Source: Aequoribacter fuscus | GTDB taxonomy: Bacteria > Pseudomonadota > Gammaproteobacteria > Pseudomonadales > Halieaceae | Assembly: GCF_009910365.1 (NCBI RefSeq) | Contig: NZ_CP036423.1 | Location: 2,604,001 to 2,668,000 of the forward strand | DNA: 64,000 nt | Direction of reading: 5' to 3' | Shown: positions 15,923 to 25,489 of the stretch, piece after piece | Numbering within the stretch: the stretch's first letter is position 1 | Layout: each line of letters begins with the position of its first letter | Translations under genes and position numbers: made by a program | Notes under the pieces: model-generated | Told to the model about the DNA's origin: nothing | What the model saw: the letters and a program-made list of their open reading frames with translations, nothing else | Database searches by the model: none

Positions 15923-16212
15923 AAATCCAGTGGTCGCCAGTTGCCCTTGATAGAGCAAGCGAATGCGCTGCCTATATTGCGGTAGACAAGCCAGCGGCCG
16001 CAAAAGACTGGATATATGAACTTTTTGACAGCGTAGGCTTACTGGCATCAACACCCTATATGGGACGCGTTGTACCGGAACTCAACAATGCGCGCTATCG
16101 CGAAATTCTGTTCGGCAACTACCGCGTAATCTACAGCATCAAAGCCGAACACATCGAAATTCTGACCATCCGAGGCGTCAGGCAGATTTTGGCTTCAGAA
16201 AAGTTTGATTAG
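15919..16212 (+). CDS. Type II toxin, RelE/ParE superfamily
   Basis: A 97-residue toxin with the RelE/ParE fold. It has an N-terminal strand (IQWSPVALDRASECAAYIA), two helices (PAAAKDWIYELFDSV) and the signature strands around PYMGRVVPEL, YREILFGNYRVIYSI and IEILTIRGVRQIL. It starts with GTG overlapping the antitoxin stop. ParE-type members poison gyrase and RelE-type members cleave mRNA on the ribosome; sequence alone does not separate them, although the GNYRVIYSI and RGVRQ pattern resembles the ParE-like and RelE-like group encoded with YefM antitoxins. Confidence 0.9.
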   Translation: MKIQWSPVALDRASECAAYIAVDKPAAAKDWIYELFDSVGLLASTPYMGRVVPELNNARYREILFGNYRVIYSIKAEHIEILTIRGVRQILASEKFD

Positions 16213-16225
16213 CACTAATCCGGCC

Positions 16226-16278
16226 CCGCCTTGTTATTGTTTTGCTCACGCACGCCTTCCTCTCGCTGTGTACCATGA
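16226..16278 (+). repeat. Decayed fragment of repeat module B
   Basis: Just after the toxin stop, the sequence CGCCTTGTTATTGTTTTGCTC, with the later CTCTCGCT, resembles the module B core (CGCCTCGTCATTTATTTTGCTC, then CTCTCGCT), with an insertion of a few bases. The match was judged by eye. Past about 16278 the resemblance fades. Confidence 0.5.
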
Positions 16279-16334
16279 ATCAACTGATGAGCACTATCGA
16301 ACTGGGCACTACTTAATCTGTCAAAAGTGTAAAG

Positions 16335-16458
16335 CTTAGCCGAACGGCTGCAGCCTGTTTCGCGCGGAGCGTCACGCGACAGGACGTCGCGTGCGCAGCG
16401 AGCCACGGATGGCCTTGAAGCGTTCCGCAAGAAATTGGCTGAGACGTGATGGCGGATC
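16335..16458 (+). repeat. Interspersed repeat module A, copy 2
   Basis: A 124-base copy with the AGCCGAACGGCT hairpin, the CACGCGAC/GTCGCGTG inverted repeat and the terminal GGCGGATC. About 35 bases after it (to 16492) loosely resemble the start of the A-B junction of copy 1 and then break off. Together with copy 1 it brackets the toxin-antitoxin operon in direct orientation. The gap 16213-16547 contains the module B fragment, this copy and the ubiD leader. Confidence 0.88.
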
Positions 16459-16547
16459 CTGATACCTAAGCCTCTAAAAGAATGACATCTATTCGCCACT
16501 CAGGGTGGTTCCCGCTACAATGACGTTTTGCCTTTAGAGTCACCCGC

Positions 16548-18032
16548 ATGAGTTACAAAAACCTGCGTGAATTTATTGCCGCCCTAGAAAAAAAAGGCGA
16601 TCTGGTTCGCATAAAACAGCCCATCGACCCCAATCTAGAAATGACGGAAATTGCCGATCGCACTCTGAGAAAAGGCGGGCCAGCACTGCTGTTCGAGAAC
16701 CCGACGCAAGGCAAAATGCCGGTGCTTGCCAATTTGTTTGGCACGCAAGAACGCGTTGCTATGGGTATGGGCGCAGACTCGATCACGGCGCTTCGCGAGA
16801 TTGGCGAAATTTTAGCCTACCTGCGCCAACCCGATCCGCCAAAGGGTTTTAGAGATGCTCTAGACAAAGCACCACTGCTGAAACAAGTGCTTAATATGGC
16901 GCCCAAGGTTGTGCGCAACGCCGAGTGTCAGCGTCATGCCAAACACGGTGACGAGGTGAATTTAGACGACCTACCGATTCAGACCTGTTGGCCTGGTGAT
17001 GTGGGCCCACTGGTGACTTGGCCCTTAGTGATTACGCGAGGCCCTAATAAAGAACGCCAAAACTTAGGCATTTACAGAATGCAAAAGATTGGCCGCAATA
17101 AACTCATTCTACGCTGGTTAAGCCATCGAGGCGGCGCGCTCGATTACCGCGATTGGCAACAAAAACACCCAGGCAAACCCTACCCCGTCGCACTGGCGTT
17201 GGGCGCAGATCCGGCCACCACGCTTGGCGCGGTCACACCGGTACCCGACACCCTCTCGGAGTACGCGTTTGCGGGTTTATTGCGGGGCAGCAAAACCGAG
17301 GTGGTCGAATGCTTGTCACCCATTTGTAAAGAGCACGGCTTGCAGGTGCCTGCCTCGGCCGAGATTATTTTAGAAGGGTACTTAATGCCCGGCGAAGAGG
17401 CGGACGAAGGCCCCTTTGGTGACCATACAGGCTACTACAACGAGGTCGAACGCTTCCCCGTCTTTACGGTAGAGACCATGACCTACCGCGAAGACCCGAT
17501 CTACCATAGCACCTACACCGGCCGCCCACCCGATGAGCCCGCCATTTTGGGCGTCGCCCTAAACGAAGTGTTTGTGCCGATTTTGAAAAAGCAGTTCCCC
17601 GAGATCGTAGACTTTTATCTGCCACCCGAAGGTTGTAGCTATCGCTTGGCCGTAGTGACCATGCGCAAAGAATATCCCGGACACGCCAAACGCGTGATGC
17701 TGGGCATTTGGTCGTTTTTACGGCAATTTATGTACACCAAATTTATTATCGTGACCGACGAAGATGTGAACGCGCGCAATTGGGAGGACATTATCTGGGC
17801 GATGACGACCCGAATGGACCCCAAGCGCGACAGCGTGTTTATCGAGAACACCCCCATCGACTACCTCGATTTTGCGTCACCGGTGGCGGGACTTGGATCG
17901 AAGGTCGGTTTTGATGCCACCAACAAATGGCCAGGAGAAACCGATCGCGAGTGGGGCACGACCATCACAATGTCGGACGACGTGAAGACTAGAATCGACG
18001 AAATTTGGAGCGAACTGGGCATCGACAAATAA
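16548..18032 (+). CDS. ubiD: 4-hydroxy-3-polyprenylbenzoate decarboxylase UbiD
   Basis: A 494-residue decarboxylase of ubiquinone synthesis, dependent on prenylated FMN made by UbiX. The start [19 protein letters not shown] is typical. The pFMN and metal-binding regions appear as [19 protein letters not shown] and [11 protein letters not shown]; the latter contains the catalytic Glu of the E-R-E network. The C-terminal part includes [13 protein letters not shown]. The length matches E. coli UbiD (497). It is preceded by repeat module A copy 2 and is convergent with hemY, with a gap of only 36 bases. Confidence 0.97.
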   Translation: MSYKNLREFIAALEKKGDLVRIKQPIDPNLEMTEIADRTLRKGGPALLFENPTQGKMPVLANLFGTQERVAMGMGADSITALREIGEILAYLRQPDPPKGFRDALDKAPLLKQVLNMAPKVVRNAECQRHAKHGDEVNLDDLPIQTCWPGDVGPLVTWPLVITRGPNKERQNLGIYRMQKIGRNKLILRWLSHRGGALDYRDWQQKHPGKPYPVALALGADPATTLGAVTPVPDTLSEYAFAGLLRGSKTEVVECLSPICKEHGLQVPASAEIILEGYLMPGEEADEGPFGDHTGYYNEVERFPVFTVETMTYREDPIYHSTYTGRPPDEPAILGVALNEVFVPILKKQFPEIVDFYLPPEGCSYRLAVVTMRKEYPGHAKRVMLGIWSFLRQFMYTKFIIVTDEDVNARNWEDIIWAMTTRMDPKRDSVFIENTPIDYLDFASPVAGLGSKVGFDATNKWPGETDREWGTTITMSDDVKTRIDEIWSELGIDK

Positions 18033-18068
18033 GACGGTGGTCACAGACGCCGATCAAGCGGACTGGCT

Positions 18069-19229
18069 TTACGGCGCAGCGCGCTCAAACCACAAAATTG
18101 ACGCCTCGCGATCGTCTATCGCCAAACACACTTTGGCTAAACACTGCGCAGTAAACGCGGATTGCTGCGCCTGATAGCTCTTTTCGAGGTGTGTTTTGGC
18201 TACACCCCAAATCGCTTGCTTGGCGGCCAATCGACCTTGCAGCAACAAGCCAGCAGCGGAGTTCGCTTCATCGCCAAGCCACACGGCAAGCTTTTTAGAA
18301 GGACTTGAAGGTAACGCCGCCGAGGGCGCATGCGCAAATTCCGCCAGCACTGTTTTTGGCCACGCTTTTTTGTAATGTGCACCCGCAAGCTCAATCGCTT
18401 GCTGTCCATGCCCCTCACGTAAAAGCGCAGAAAAAACCGCCAGCAGGATATCGTCTTGCGCCTGGTCTGATTTGGTTAAGGATTGATAGGCGGCCAACAT
18501 ATCTTGTGCCGCTCTGCACTCAGCCAATCGATGTTTTAGCGCAATGGTCAAACGCGCCAAACGCTCTTTGTTGGGCATAACACCTGCGGGCAAGGTCGCC
18601 AACAACCCCATAACCGCACGGTGATCGGCGAGTAAGGTTTTCACCGCGAGTTTAACGCGTTGCACAGCGACCGTGGCCTTTAGCGCTTCGGGCAACTTAG
18701 CCAAGTAATCATTAGCAACCGTATACTCGCCTTGCAAGTAGCTCAGCTGAGCGCGCAGCCATACACTAGCGCTTTGCAGATCCGAATCAGACAGGGTCAA
18801 AGCATCGAGCTGCGCCTCGGCGCGCTTTAAATCACCGTGGTCAATATCAGCCTGGATAGTGGCGAGCTTGAGCCACTCATCTTGTCGACACTTACTGGCG
18901 GAGCGAAGCGCGTCGGTAACGGCCTTGGAATCGCCCAGCACCGCTTTTTCTAATGCCTGCTCCAGCGACTCCTGGGTGCGACGCTGTTTGCGCCCCAAAT
19001 GCCAGCGACCAATAGACCCGGGCGCACTGACAATAGAACGAAGTAAGCGGAAGACCACACTACTGGCAAAAATGCCGCCGGCGAGCACAATGGCAAATAC
19101 CCAAACGGTGCTCTCGATACGCCACCCTTGAAAAGTCAGTAACACGTACCCGGGGTCACTGCGAACAACAAGAACTAGAGCCAAACCCAGCAGCAGGCCG
19201 ATAAAGAGGTGTTGCAAGGGGCGACTCAT
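18069..19229 (-). CDS. hemY: HemY protein (haem biosynthesis operon, TPR membrane protein)
   Basis: A 386-residue inner-membrane protein. Two N-terminal transmembrane segments (about 7-23 and 42-63) are followed by a soluble helical region with tetratricopeptide-like repeats (about 100-380). This is the HemY_N plus TPR layout of gammaproteobacterial HemY, which is distinct from the protoporphyrinogen oxidase also called HemY. Its precise role in haem or porphyrin handling is not settled. It is last in hemC-hemD-hemX-hemY and overlaps hemX by 4 bases. Confidence 0.92.
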   Translation of the reverse strand: MSRPLQHLFIGLLLGLALVLVVRSDPGYVLLTFQGWRIESTVWVFAIVLAGGIFASSVVFRLLRSIVSAPGSIGRWHLGRKQRRTQESLEQALEKAVLGDSKAVTDALRSASKCRQDEWLKLATIQADIDHGDLKRAEAQLDALTLSDSDLQSASVWLRAQLSYLQGEYTVANDYLAKLPEALKATVAVQRVKLAVKTLLADHRAVMGLLATLPAGVMPNKERLARLTIALKHRLAECRAAQDMLAAYQSLTKSDQAQDDILLAVFSALLREGHGQQAIELAGAHYKKAWPKTVLAEFAHAPSAALPSSPSKKLAVWLGDEANSAAGLLLQGRLAAKQAIWGVAKTHLEKSYQAQQSAFTAQCLAKVCLAIDDREASILWFERAAP

Positions 19230-20569
19230 TGCGCACCCTTGTCAGCTTGCGCTGCATCGGCTGGCAAGCCCATGTAACGCGCTAAGGCTTCCAGCGAGCG
19301 GTCGAGCGTTGGCAAATCCGCAACCAAACGCACCGTTTGTAGCTCAGCTGTACGCTGCTGCAAATACGCCATGCTCGCAGCATCAGTGATACTGTAATCC
19401 AGAAGCCATTGCTCAACTTGCTTTAGGGCCCCTAAATACAAAGTCTGGTCTCTCGCCAACAGAGCGACTTGCGCCTGCGCCAGCAATAAGCGAATGCTCT
19501 GACGCACCATGGCTGACTGCGCAGGGCTCATCCAAGTCTGGTCTTGCTCCACCCTCTGTACGCTGAAATACGCCTTCAACTTGGCTGTAAAGGATTGCCA
19601 CGCCCCCAGTGCAGAGTCGGTAGACGCCTGAGGATCCGGGGTTTGGGCACCTTGGCGGCCGATTGTCGGCGTTAAAGCCGCCTCAGCCAAACGCTCGGAA
19701 ATAGCCGCAATCTGAAAATACACGCCGTCGATGTCTACCGGTGCGACCAACATCAGTGCCTCGCGATCCTGAGCCAAGGCCATGCGCACCAGGCCAAGTC
19801 TTGGATCATCTAAGGCTTTTAAACTGTCGTCGACGGCATTGAGCAAACCCAGCGCCACAGTGATATCGCCACCTAAGGTCAATCGCTGATTCGCCAAACG
19901 CAGCAAATAACGCGCCTCTGCCAAACGCCAAATGCGCTGATCGGCGGCATCGAACTGACGCAAGACCTCGCGCTGAGCGGTATAGGCCTCTCGCATTGCA
20001 TCCACTTCTTGCGCCAATGCCGAACGCTCGCGCTCAACAAGACTCTGTGTTTGATTAACCCTCTGCTCTGTTTGCGCGAAGGCAGATTGCCAGAGGTCCC
20101 GTTCTGCCGCAGGATCGGGCAAGCGATTAAACTGGTCTTGCAATGCGTTTACTTGATTCTGCAGGCGCGCTTCGCGCTCCAGGACTACCGGTGCATAGCG
20201 CCAAAAACCAAAACCTAAGCCAGCGCACAAGATAATCACCAACAGCAGGGCCAAACGTCCTGACCACGGGGCCTTCGCTTTAGGTACTGTGGGTGAATTA
20301 ATAGCCCCGGCTGCGCTTGCACCTTGGCCAGACTGGGTCGAAGCGTCCGATACTTTGGTTGCCGTCGTTACACCAGAGGATTGCGAGTTCTCAGACTGGC
20401 CTGCCTCATCACCGGACGCCGACTCAGCAGGGTTTACGGCGGCGTCTGTGTCACTGCCATTGTGCTCGAGGTCATCACTCACCGAGACTTCAGGCAAGCT
20501 TGCCTTGCCATCGGCACTGACGGCAATAACCGGGGCACTTTCGTCTTTGGGCTTATCGGGATCACTCAC
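19226..20569 (-). CDS. hemX: HemX family protein
   Basis: A 447-residue membrane protein of the haem operon, often annotated as uroporphyrinogen-III C-methyltransferase although it lacks that enzyme's motifs. A low-complexity acidic/Ser/Ala N-terminus (about 100 residues) precedes one transmembrane helix (LALLLVIILCAGLGFGFW) and a long helical periplasmic domain. The GTG at 20569 is chosen because AAAGGAG lies 6 bases upstream; it overlaps the hemD stop by 8 bases (GTGAGTGA). A TTG at 20590 is in frame but lacks such a site. HemX may scaffold the haem enzymes at the membrane. Confidence 0.88.
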   Translation of the reverse strand: MSDPDKPKDESAPVIAVSADGKASLPEVSVSDDLEHNGSDTDAAVNPAESASGDEAGQSENSQSSGVTTATKVSDASTQSGQGASAAGAINSPTVPKAKAPWSGRLALLLVIILCAGLGFGFWRYAPVVLEREARLQNQVNALQDQFNRLPDPAAERDLWQSAFAQTEQRVNQTQSLVERERSALAQEVDAMREAYTAQREVLRQFDAADQRIWRLAEARYLLRLANQRLTLGGDITVALGLLNAVDDSLKALDDPRLGLVRMALAQDREALMLVAPVDIDGVYFQIAAISERLAEAALTPTIGRQGAQTPDPQASTDSALGAWQSFTAKLKAYFSVQRVEQDQTWMSPAQSAMVRQSIRLLLAQAQVALLARDQTLYLGALKQVEQWLLDYSITDAASMAYLQQRTAELQTVRLVADLPTLDRSLEALARYMGLPADAAQADKGAQ

Positions 20570-21299
20570 GTCGAGCTCCTTTCGCGGCAAGCATAAGCGC
20601 TGCCACCATATCCTTATCTAGGGCACTGCGGGCCACGACCAAACGTAAACCGGCCGCGCTGTAGGTATCAGCCACTCGCTGCGAGGGCACGATAACAGGC
20701 ACGCCTTGTAACAGGGCACTATTCCCATTTACTGTATCCAACACGTTCGCTAAGGTCTCGCCGCTTTGCGTTAGTACTGCAATCGGACTGTCTGCAAGCA
20801 GATCACACATCTGGGCTTTATGGCAAGCCTCTGGACCTAATCGGCGGTACCCTTCCCACAAACTCACGCGACTGCCCCGCTGCACCAGAGTATCCCTGAG
20901 TGTCTGGCGCCCCCCCTCACCTTTGACAACCAACACCGACCGAGGCTCCGAAAACCAGGTGTGTTGCAGTAAGCCCTCGGTAGTTAAGGCATTGGCACCA
21001 TCGGCCAAGACGCCGATATCGTTCAGGGCACGGACCGTCTGTTCTCCAATACCAAAGATCTTTGCGCTCTTCGGCACAGCCTGCGCGTTAACACGTTGGG
21101 CAAACGCGGCAACCGCATTCGTGCTGATAAAAATTAAGGTATCTAACTCACTAAAATCAGGCGGAGCCACGCGTTCTAAGAACTCAATGCGCAGCATGGG
21201 TACCGAAACACCGTTAAAGCCTTCAGCCTCTAAAAGTTCTAATAAGTGCCCTGCCTGCGCGGCAGGACGAGTCACTATGACTGCCGGCTTAGGCGCCAT
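20562..21299 (-). CDS. hemD: Uroporphyrinogen-III synthase
   Basis: A 245-residue enzyme that closes and inverts ring D of hydroxymethylbilane to form uroporphyrinogen III. The family is poorly conserved. The recognisable parts are the N-terminal [22 protein letters not shown], split here as [10 protein letters not shown] and LEAEGF, and [15 protein letters not shown]. The mid-domain contains [10 protein letters not shown]. The C-terminus holds [13 protein letters not shown]. It overlaps hemC by 11 bases upstream and hemX by 8 bases downstream, so translational coupling is likely. Confidence 0.93.
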   Translation of the reverse strand: MAPKPAVIVTRPAAQAGHLLELLEAEGFNGVSVPMLRIEFLERVAPPDFSELDTLIFISTNAVAAFAQRVNAQAVPKSAKIFGIGEQTVRALNDIGVLADGANALTTEGLLQHTWFSEPRSVLVVKGEGGRQTLRDTLVQRGSRVSLWEGYRRLGPEACHKAQMCDLLADSPIAVLTQSGETLANVLDTVNGNSALLQGVPVIVPSQRVADTYSAAGLRLVVARSALDKDMVAALMLAAKGARRE

Positions 21300-22212
21300 A
21301 TACCTCGGCCAATATCGCCTCGGCCCCCTGGTTTAACAGCTCATTCGCCACCTGTTGCCCTAAGACTTCGGCGTCTTCAACCTTGCCGCGAGCCTCGGCC
21401 CGCAAAATCGATGAACCATCAACAGCACCCACCAAACCTCGCAACCACAGGGTATCGCCCTCGGTCACACAAAAGGCCGCGATAGGCACTTGGCACCCGC
21501 CGTTTAGGGTTTGATTTAACGCGCGCTCAGCGGTGACCTCAGCTGCCGTTTTGGGGTGGTGCAATACCTGAATCAAGTCACGCGTTGGTTCGTCATCACT
21601 GCGCAACTCGATACCAACCGCACCCTGACCTCCGGCCGGCAAAGATTGCTCGGGCGTTAATCGGGAACGAATTCGATCTTCAAATCCCAATCGAATCAGA
21701 CCCGCTGCCGCTAAAATAATCGCGTCGTACTGGCCATCGTCTAACTTCGCCAGACGCGTATTCACATTGCCACGTAAAAAGTTCACCACAAGATCAGGTC
21801 GATACGACCTCAGCTGACATTCGCGTCGCAGGCTCGAGGTGCCCACAATGGCACCTTGGGGCAGGGCATCAATCGACTCGTAAGTATTGCTCACAAAGGC
21901 ATCATTTGGCGCTTCACGCTCGCAAATTGGTCCTAAACACAGCCCCTCAGGAAAGCTCATGGGCACGTCTTTCATAGAGTGCACAGCGATATCGGCACGA
22001 CCCTCTAGCAGTGCTGTTTCAAGCTCTTTGACAAACAAGCCCTTGCCTCCAATTTTTGCGAGCGGCGAATCCAGCAGCTGATCCCCGCGCGAAGTCATAC
22101 CCAACAGCTCAACCGCAAGCCCAGGATGCGCCATCTCTAGAGCATCTTTTACGTAATGCGCCTGCCACAGGGCTAGGGGCGATTCTCGAGTTGCGATCAC
22201 AATTTTTGCCAT
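21289..22212 (-). CDS. hemC: Porphobilinogen deaminase (hydroxymethylbilane synthase)
   Basis: A 307-residue cytosolic enzyme that joins four porphobilinogen units. The dipyrromethane cofactor Cys is Cys240 in LNGGCQVP. Other conserved parts are [13 protein letters not shown] (6-18), SMKDVP (79-84), GTSSLRR (124-130) and RGNVNTRL. The length matches the family. It is first in hemCDXY, and a candidate promoter lies 24-50 bases upstream. The divergent gap to argH (22213-22717) holds two repeat modules. Confidence 0.97.
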   Translation of the reverse strand: MAKIVIATRESPLALWQAHYVKDALEMAHPGLAVELLGMTSRGDQLLDSPLAKIGGKGLFVKELETALLEGRADIAVHSMKDVPMSFPEGLCLGPICEREAPNDAFVSNTYESIDALPQGAIVGTSSLRRECQLRSYRPDLVVNFLRGNVNTRLAKLDDGQYDAIILAAAGLIRLGFEDRIRSRLTPEQSLPAGGQGAVGIELRSDDEPTRDLIQVLHHPKTAAEVTAERALNQTLNGGCQVPIAAFCVTEGDTLWLRGLVGAVDGSSILRAEARGKVEDAEVLGQQVANELLNQGAEAILAEVYGA

Positions 22213-22235
22213 GGGAACCTCTTTGTTAAAAACGC

Positions 22236-22262
22236 ATGATACCAGTTAGCCCGCCATGCCAA
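22236..22262 (-). promoter_or_regulatory. Putative hemC promoter
   Basis: On the minus strand TTGGCA and TATCAT are 15 bases apart. TGG immediately precedes the -10 element, partly resembling an extended -10. Spacing to the hemC start is about 24 bases. Consensus matching by eye only. Confidence 0.35.
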
Positions 22263-22320
22263 AACATTGTTGGTGGAAACGTGAAGGCGGATCGTTAAAC
22301 GCTGGCCTGAAGAAAAATAT

Positions 22321-22469
22321 AAACCCGCGCCTGCCTCGTCATTTATTTTGCTCGCGCCCTCGCGCTAATGGCGACGGGTCAAAGCAGCGCACTGAGTGTT
22401 CGCAAAACAAATCACGAGTCCGTACGCTAGCTCCATCTCAAGATTTTACAACTCTAGGCTTAAACGATC
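22321..22469 (+). repeat. Interspersed repeat module B, copy 2 (internal deletion)
   Basis: Matches module B at both ends (CCTCGTCATTTATTTTGC near 22335, and CGCAAAACAAATCACGAG near 22400) but lacks about 70 internal bases found in the 9.2- and 15.3-kb copies. The stretch just before it (22279-22293, ACGTGAAGGCGGATC) is the last 15 bases of module A, so this was once an A-B element whose A part is mostly lost. It ends at a TCTAGGCTTAAAC box. Confidence 0.8.
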
Positions 22470-22500
22470 CGATGCCACACATGTTAGGAAGGATGCGATA

Positions 22501-22624
22501 CTGAGCCGAGCGGCTGCAGCCTGTTTCGCGCGGAACGTCACGCGACAGGACGTCGCGTGCGTAGCGTGCCACGGATGGCCTTGAAGCGATCCGCAAGAAA
22601 TTGGCTGAGACGTGAAGGCGGATC
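22501..22624 (+). repeat. Interspersed repeat module A, copy 3
   Basis: A full 124-base copy. It has a perfect AGCCG/CGGCT hairpin, the CACGCGAC/GTCGCGTG inverted repeat, and GATCCGC (about 22588) complementary to the terminal GCGGATC, giving a second long hairpin. It follows module B copy 2 after about 30 bases, repeating the A(tail)-B-spacer-A order. It ends 47 bases before the argH -10 element. The gap 22213-22717 contains nothing else I recognise. Confidence 0.9.
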
Positions 22625-22670
22625 GTTTAACCATTGTTAGCCAACGCGATAACGCGCAGGGCCAATAAAC

Positions 22671-22679
22671 TGGTATACT
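22671..22679 (+). promoter_or_regulatory. Putative extended -10 promoter of argH
   Basis: TGGTATACT forms an extended -10 element with no good -35 hexamer. It is 38 bases before the argH start and 47 bases after repeat module A copy 3, so the repeat occupies the upstream promoter region. Confidence 0.35.
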
Positions 22680-22717
22680 GCGCGCCTTTATTTATGCCGA
22701 TAACGCCGGAGATCAAC

Positions 22718-24121
22718 ATGGCGGAAACCAAAAATACCAGTACTTTATGGGGCGGTCGTTTCAGCGAGGGAACCGACGCCTTCGTGCAGCGCTTTACCGC
22801 CTCCGTGACCTTCGACCAGCGCATGGCTGAGGAGGACATCGAGGGCTCACTTGCACACGCCGCCATGCTAAATGCCGTGGGGGTGTTGACTGACGACGAA
22901 CTGGGCCAAATTCAAACGGGTCTAGCGCAAATTAAAGGTGAGATTGCCGCGGGTGAATTCCCCTGGTCAATTGAGCTTGAAGATGTTCACATGAACATCG
23001 AAAGTCGTTTAACGCAATTGATCGGCATGGCGGGCAAAAAACTCCATACCGGGCGCTCACGCAACGATCAGGTCGCGACCGATATCCGATTGCACTTGCG
23101 CAAAAGTATTGATGTGATTGCCGCCGAAATTACGCGGCTACAAAATGGCATTATCGGCCTAGCCGCGCAACACACACTGACCATTATGCCCGGCTTTACG
23201 CACCTGCAAACCGCGCAACCGGTATCGTTTGGTCACCACTTATTGGCCTGGAACGAAATGCTCGAGCGTGACTACTCGCGCTTAATCGACTGTCGCGAAC
23301 GCATGAACATGTGCCCTCTAGGCGCCGCTGCGCTTGCGGGAACGAGCTATCCGATCGATCGCCACCAAACGGCCAGTGCATTGGGATTTCGTGCTCCTAC
23401 CGAAAACTCATTGGATTCGGTCTCTGACCGTGACTTCGCGGTAGAGTTTTGTGCTTTTGCGGCACTGACCATGACGCACCTATCGCGCATGTCCGAAGAG
23501 CTGGTGCTTTGGACCTCGGCACAGTTTGATTTTGTGCGCTTACCCGATCGTTTTTGCACAGGCTCATCGATCATGCCGCAAAAGAAAAACCCCGACGTAC
23601 CCGAGCTGGTGCGCGGTAAAACTGGCCGCACGAATGGCCATTTAATGTCTATGCTGACGCTCATGAAAAGTCAGCCTCTGGCCTATAACAAAGATAACCA
23701 AGAAGACAAAGAACCACTGTTTGACGCCATTGACACGGTTCGTGACTCCTTGCGTGCGTTTGCCGATATGGTACCCAATATTCAACCCAACGCCGAAGCC
23801 ATGCGTGCCGCGACTCTGAAAGGTTTTGCTACAGCGACCGACTTGGCCGATTACCTCGTACGCAAGGGCTTACCGTTTAGAGACGCACACGAAGTTGTGG
23901 GCTCTGCCGTGGGTCTGTGCGTCGAGCGTAAAATTGATTTAAGTGATTTAAGCCTAGAAGAGCTGCAAGGTTTTCATAGCCTTATTGAAGCTGATGTTTT
24001 CGATGCGCTGACACTGGAAGGCTCATTGAAAGCACGCGATCACATTGGCGGCACAGCACCCAACCAAGTCACCGCTGCGTGCCAGCGCGCTTTGGCGAAA
24101 GTAGCGGAGCGTGCGCTATGA
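22718..24121 (+). CDS. argH: Argininosuccinate lyase
   Basis: A 467-residue enzyme that splits argininosuccinate to arginine and fumarate, the last step of arginine synthesis. The ATG at 22718 is chosen because CCGGAG lies 6-7 bases upstream and the N-terminus ([18 protein letters not shown]) is typical; the frame is open to 22634. The fumarase-superfamily signature [15 protein letters not shown] carries the catalytic Ser loop, and [12 protein letters not shown] is the second motif. Length as expected. Its stop overlaps the lptM start (ATGA), beginning an operon through yigB. Confidence 0.97.
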   Translation: MAETKNTSTLWGGRFSEGTDAFVQRFTASVTFDQRMAEEDIEGSLAHAAMLNAVGVLTDDELGQIQTGLAQIKGEIAAGEFPWSIELEDVHMNIESRLTQLIGMAGKKLHTGRSRNDQVATDIRLHLRKSIDVIAAEITRLQNGIIGLAAQHTLTIMPGFTHLQTAQPVSFGHHLLAWNEMLERDYSRLIDCRERMNMCPLGAAALAGTSYPIDRHQTASALGFRAPTENSLDSVSDRDFAVEFCAFAALTMTHLSRMSEELVLWTSAQFDFVRLPDRFCTGSSIMPQKKNPDVPELVRGKTGRTNGHLMSMLTLMKSQPLAYNKDNQEDKEPLFDAIDTVRDSLRAFADMVPNIQPNAEAMRAATLKGFATATDLADYLVRKGLPFRDAHEVVGSAVGLCVERKIDLSDLSLEELQGFHSLIEADVFDALTLEGSLKARDHIGGTAPNQVTAACQRALAKVAERAL

Positions 24122-24231
24122 AAAAGCTCCTGCTAATCATTGCCTGCGCGGGCTTGCTAAACGGCTGCGGCCAAATGGGGCCCCTCGTACCGGCTGACAA
24201 CAGCGAACAGACGACTAAGGAATCGCAGTGA
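24118..24231 (+). CDS. lptM: Small lipoprotein LptM (YifL)
   Basis: A 37-residue lipoprotein that is easily missed. It starts [19 protein letters not shown]; the lipobox LNGC places the lipidated Cys at residue 17. It is followed by the conserved segment [10 protein letters not shown], matching YifL/LptM (GQKGPLY in the family). LptM helps LptD mature in the outer-membrane LPS-export machine. Position also supports the call, because yifL/lptM precedes dapF or lysA in many gammaproteobacteria. The start overlaps the argH stop by 4 bases and its TGA overlaps the lysA GTG. Confidence 0.9.
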   Translation: MKKLLLIIACAGLLNGCGQMGPLVPADNSEQTTKESQ

Positions 24232-25481
24232 CACTTCCTCCATTTTTTTCGTATGCAAGCTCATCGCTGAACTGCGAGAGTGTGGCGCTTAGCCAAGTTG
24301 CCGATCAGTTCGGGACTCCGAGCTATGTGTACAGTAAGGCGGCCATTACCGAAGCGATGAGCGCCTATTTAAATGCCCTGGGCGATCATCCCGGCATGAT
24401 TTGCTACGCGGTTAAAGCCAACAGCAACTTAGCCGTGCTGCAATTGCTGGCGAAGCTTGGCGCGGGCTTTGATATTGTAAGCGCCGGCGAGCTCGCGCGC
24501 GTTTTAGCCGCCGGCGGACGCGCTGACAAAGTAGTGTTTTCCGGTGTCGCAAAAAAACGCGAAGAAATGGTCGCGGCCCTAGAAGCGGGCATTCACTGCT
24601 TTAACGTCGAATCGGTAGCTGAACTCGAGCTGTTGGCTGAAGTGGCGCAGGAACTTGGCAAAGAGGCGCCAGTATCATTGCGGGTCAACCCCGACGTCGA
24701 CGCGAAAACACACCCTTACATCTCAACGGGCCTTGCAGAGAATAAATTCGGCATAAGCATGGAGCACGCGTACCAAGCCTATGCCTTTGTTCATGCCACC
24801 GAGGGTTTACGCGTCATTGGCATCGACTGCCACATAGGCTCGCAGCTGACCGAACTTGCGCCCTTTAAAGACGCGCTTGATCGCGTATTAGATTTGGTTG
24901 ATCGCCTTCGCGAAGCCGGCATCGTGCTAGAGCACGTCGACGCCGGCGGTGGTTTAGGCGTGCGCTATAAAGACGAAACACCACCTGATATTACCGACTA
25001 CGTGCGTGCCCTAAAAGGCCCACTGGCGGCGCGCGGTCTGGGCTTAATGCTCGAACCAGGTCGTTCGATCGTGGCTAACGCCGGGACCTTAATCACGCAA
25101 GTGGATTTCTTAAAGACGACCGAAAAACACAATTTTGCCCTGGTTGATGCGGCCATGAATGATCTGCTTCGCCCAGCACTGTATCAGGCGTGGATGGACA
25201 TCAAGCCCCTTGAAGTCAACTCGGACGTGACTGAAAAAGCCTGGAACATTGTGGGCCCTGTGTGTGAAACCGGCGACTTTTTAGGCAAGGACCGGCGACT
25301 GGCGTTATCCGCTGGCGACCGACTAGCGGTACTCGGTGCCGGCGCGTATGGCTTCGTCATGGCGTCGAACTACAACACACGCCCTCGCGCCGCCGAAATC
25401 ATGATCGATGGCGACCAAATGCACCTTGTGCGCGAACGAGAGACCGTTGCAGACTTGTTTAAACACGAGCACCTACTGTAG
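24228..25481 (+). CDS. lysA: Diaminopimelate decarboxylase
   Basis: A 417-residue PLP enzyme that makes lysine from meso-diaminopimelate. The PLP-binding Lys is Lys63 in CYAVKANSN. Other motifs are HIGSQLTEL, GGGLGVRY, EPGRSIVANAG and the active-site GPVCETGDFLG. It begins with GTG overlapping the lptM stop (GTGA), and dapF follows after 8 bases. This places lysine and peptidoglycan-precursor synthesis in one operon. Confidence 0.97.
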   Translation: MTLPPFFSYASSSLNCESVALSQVADQFGTPSYVYSKAAITEAMSAYLNALGDHPGMICYAVKANSNLAVLQLLAKLGAGFDIVSAGELARVLAAGGRADKVVFSGVAKKREEMVAALEAGIHCFNVESVAELELLAEVAQELGKEAPVSLRVNPDVDAKTHPYISTGLAENKFGISMEHAYQAYAFVHATEGLRVIGIDCHIGSQLTELAPFKDALDRVLDLVDRLREAGIVLEHVDAGGGLGVRYKDETPPDITDYVRALKGPLAARGLGLMLEPGRSIVANAGTLITQVDFLKTTEKHNFALVDAAMNDLLRPALYQAWMDIKPLEVNSDVTEKAWNIVGPVCETGDFLGKDRRLALSAGDRLAVLGAGAYGFVMASNYNTRPRAAEIMIDGDQMHLVRERETVADLFKHEHLL

Positions 25482-25489
25482 GAGCTGCC

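Noticed and set aside
16215-16499. Minus-strand frame of 94 codons after the toxin gene
   Set aside because: It is the complement of repeat module A copy 2 and the decayed B fragment; no recognisable protein.
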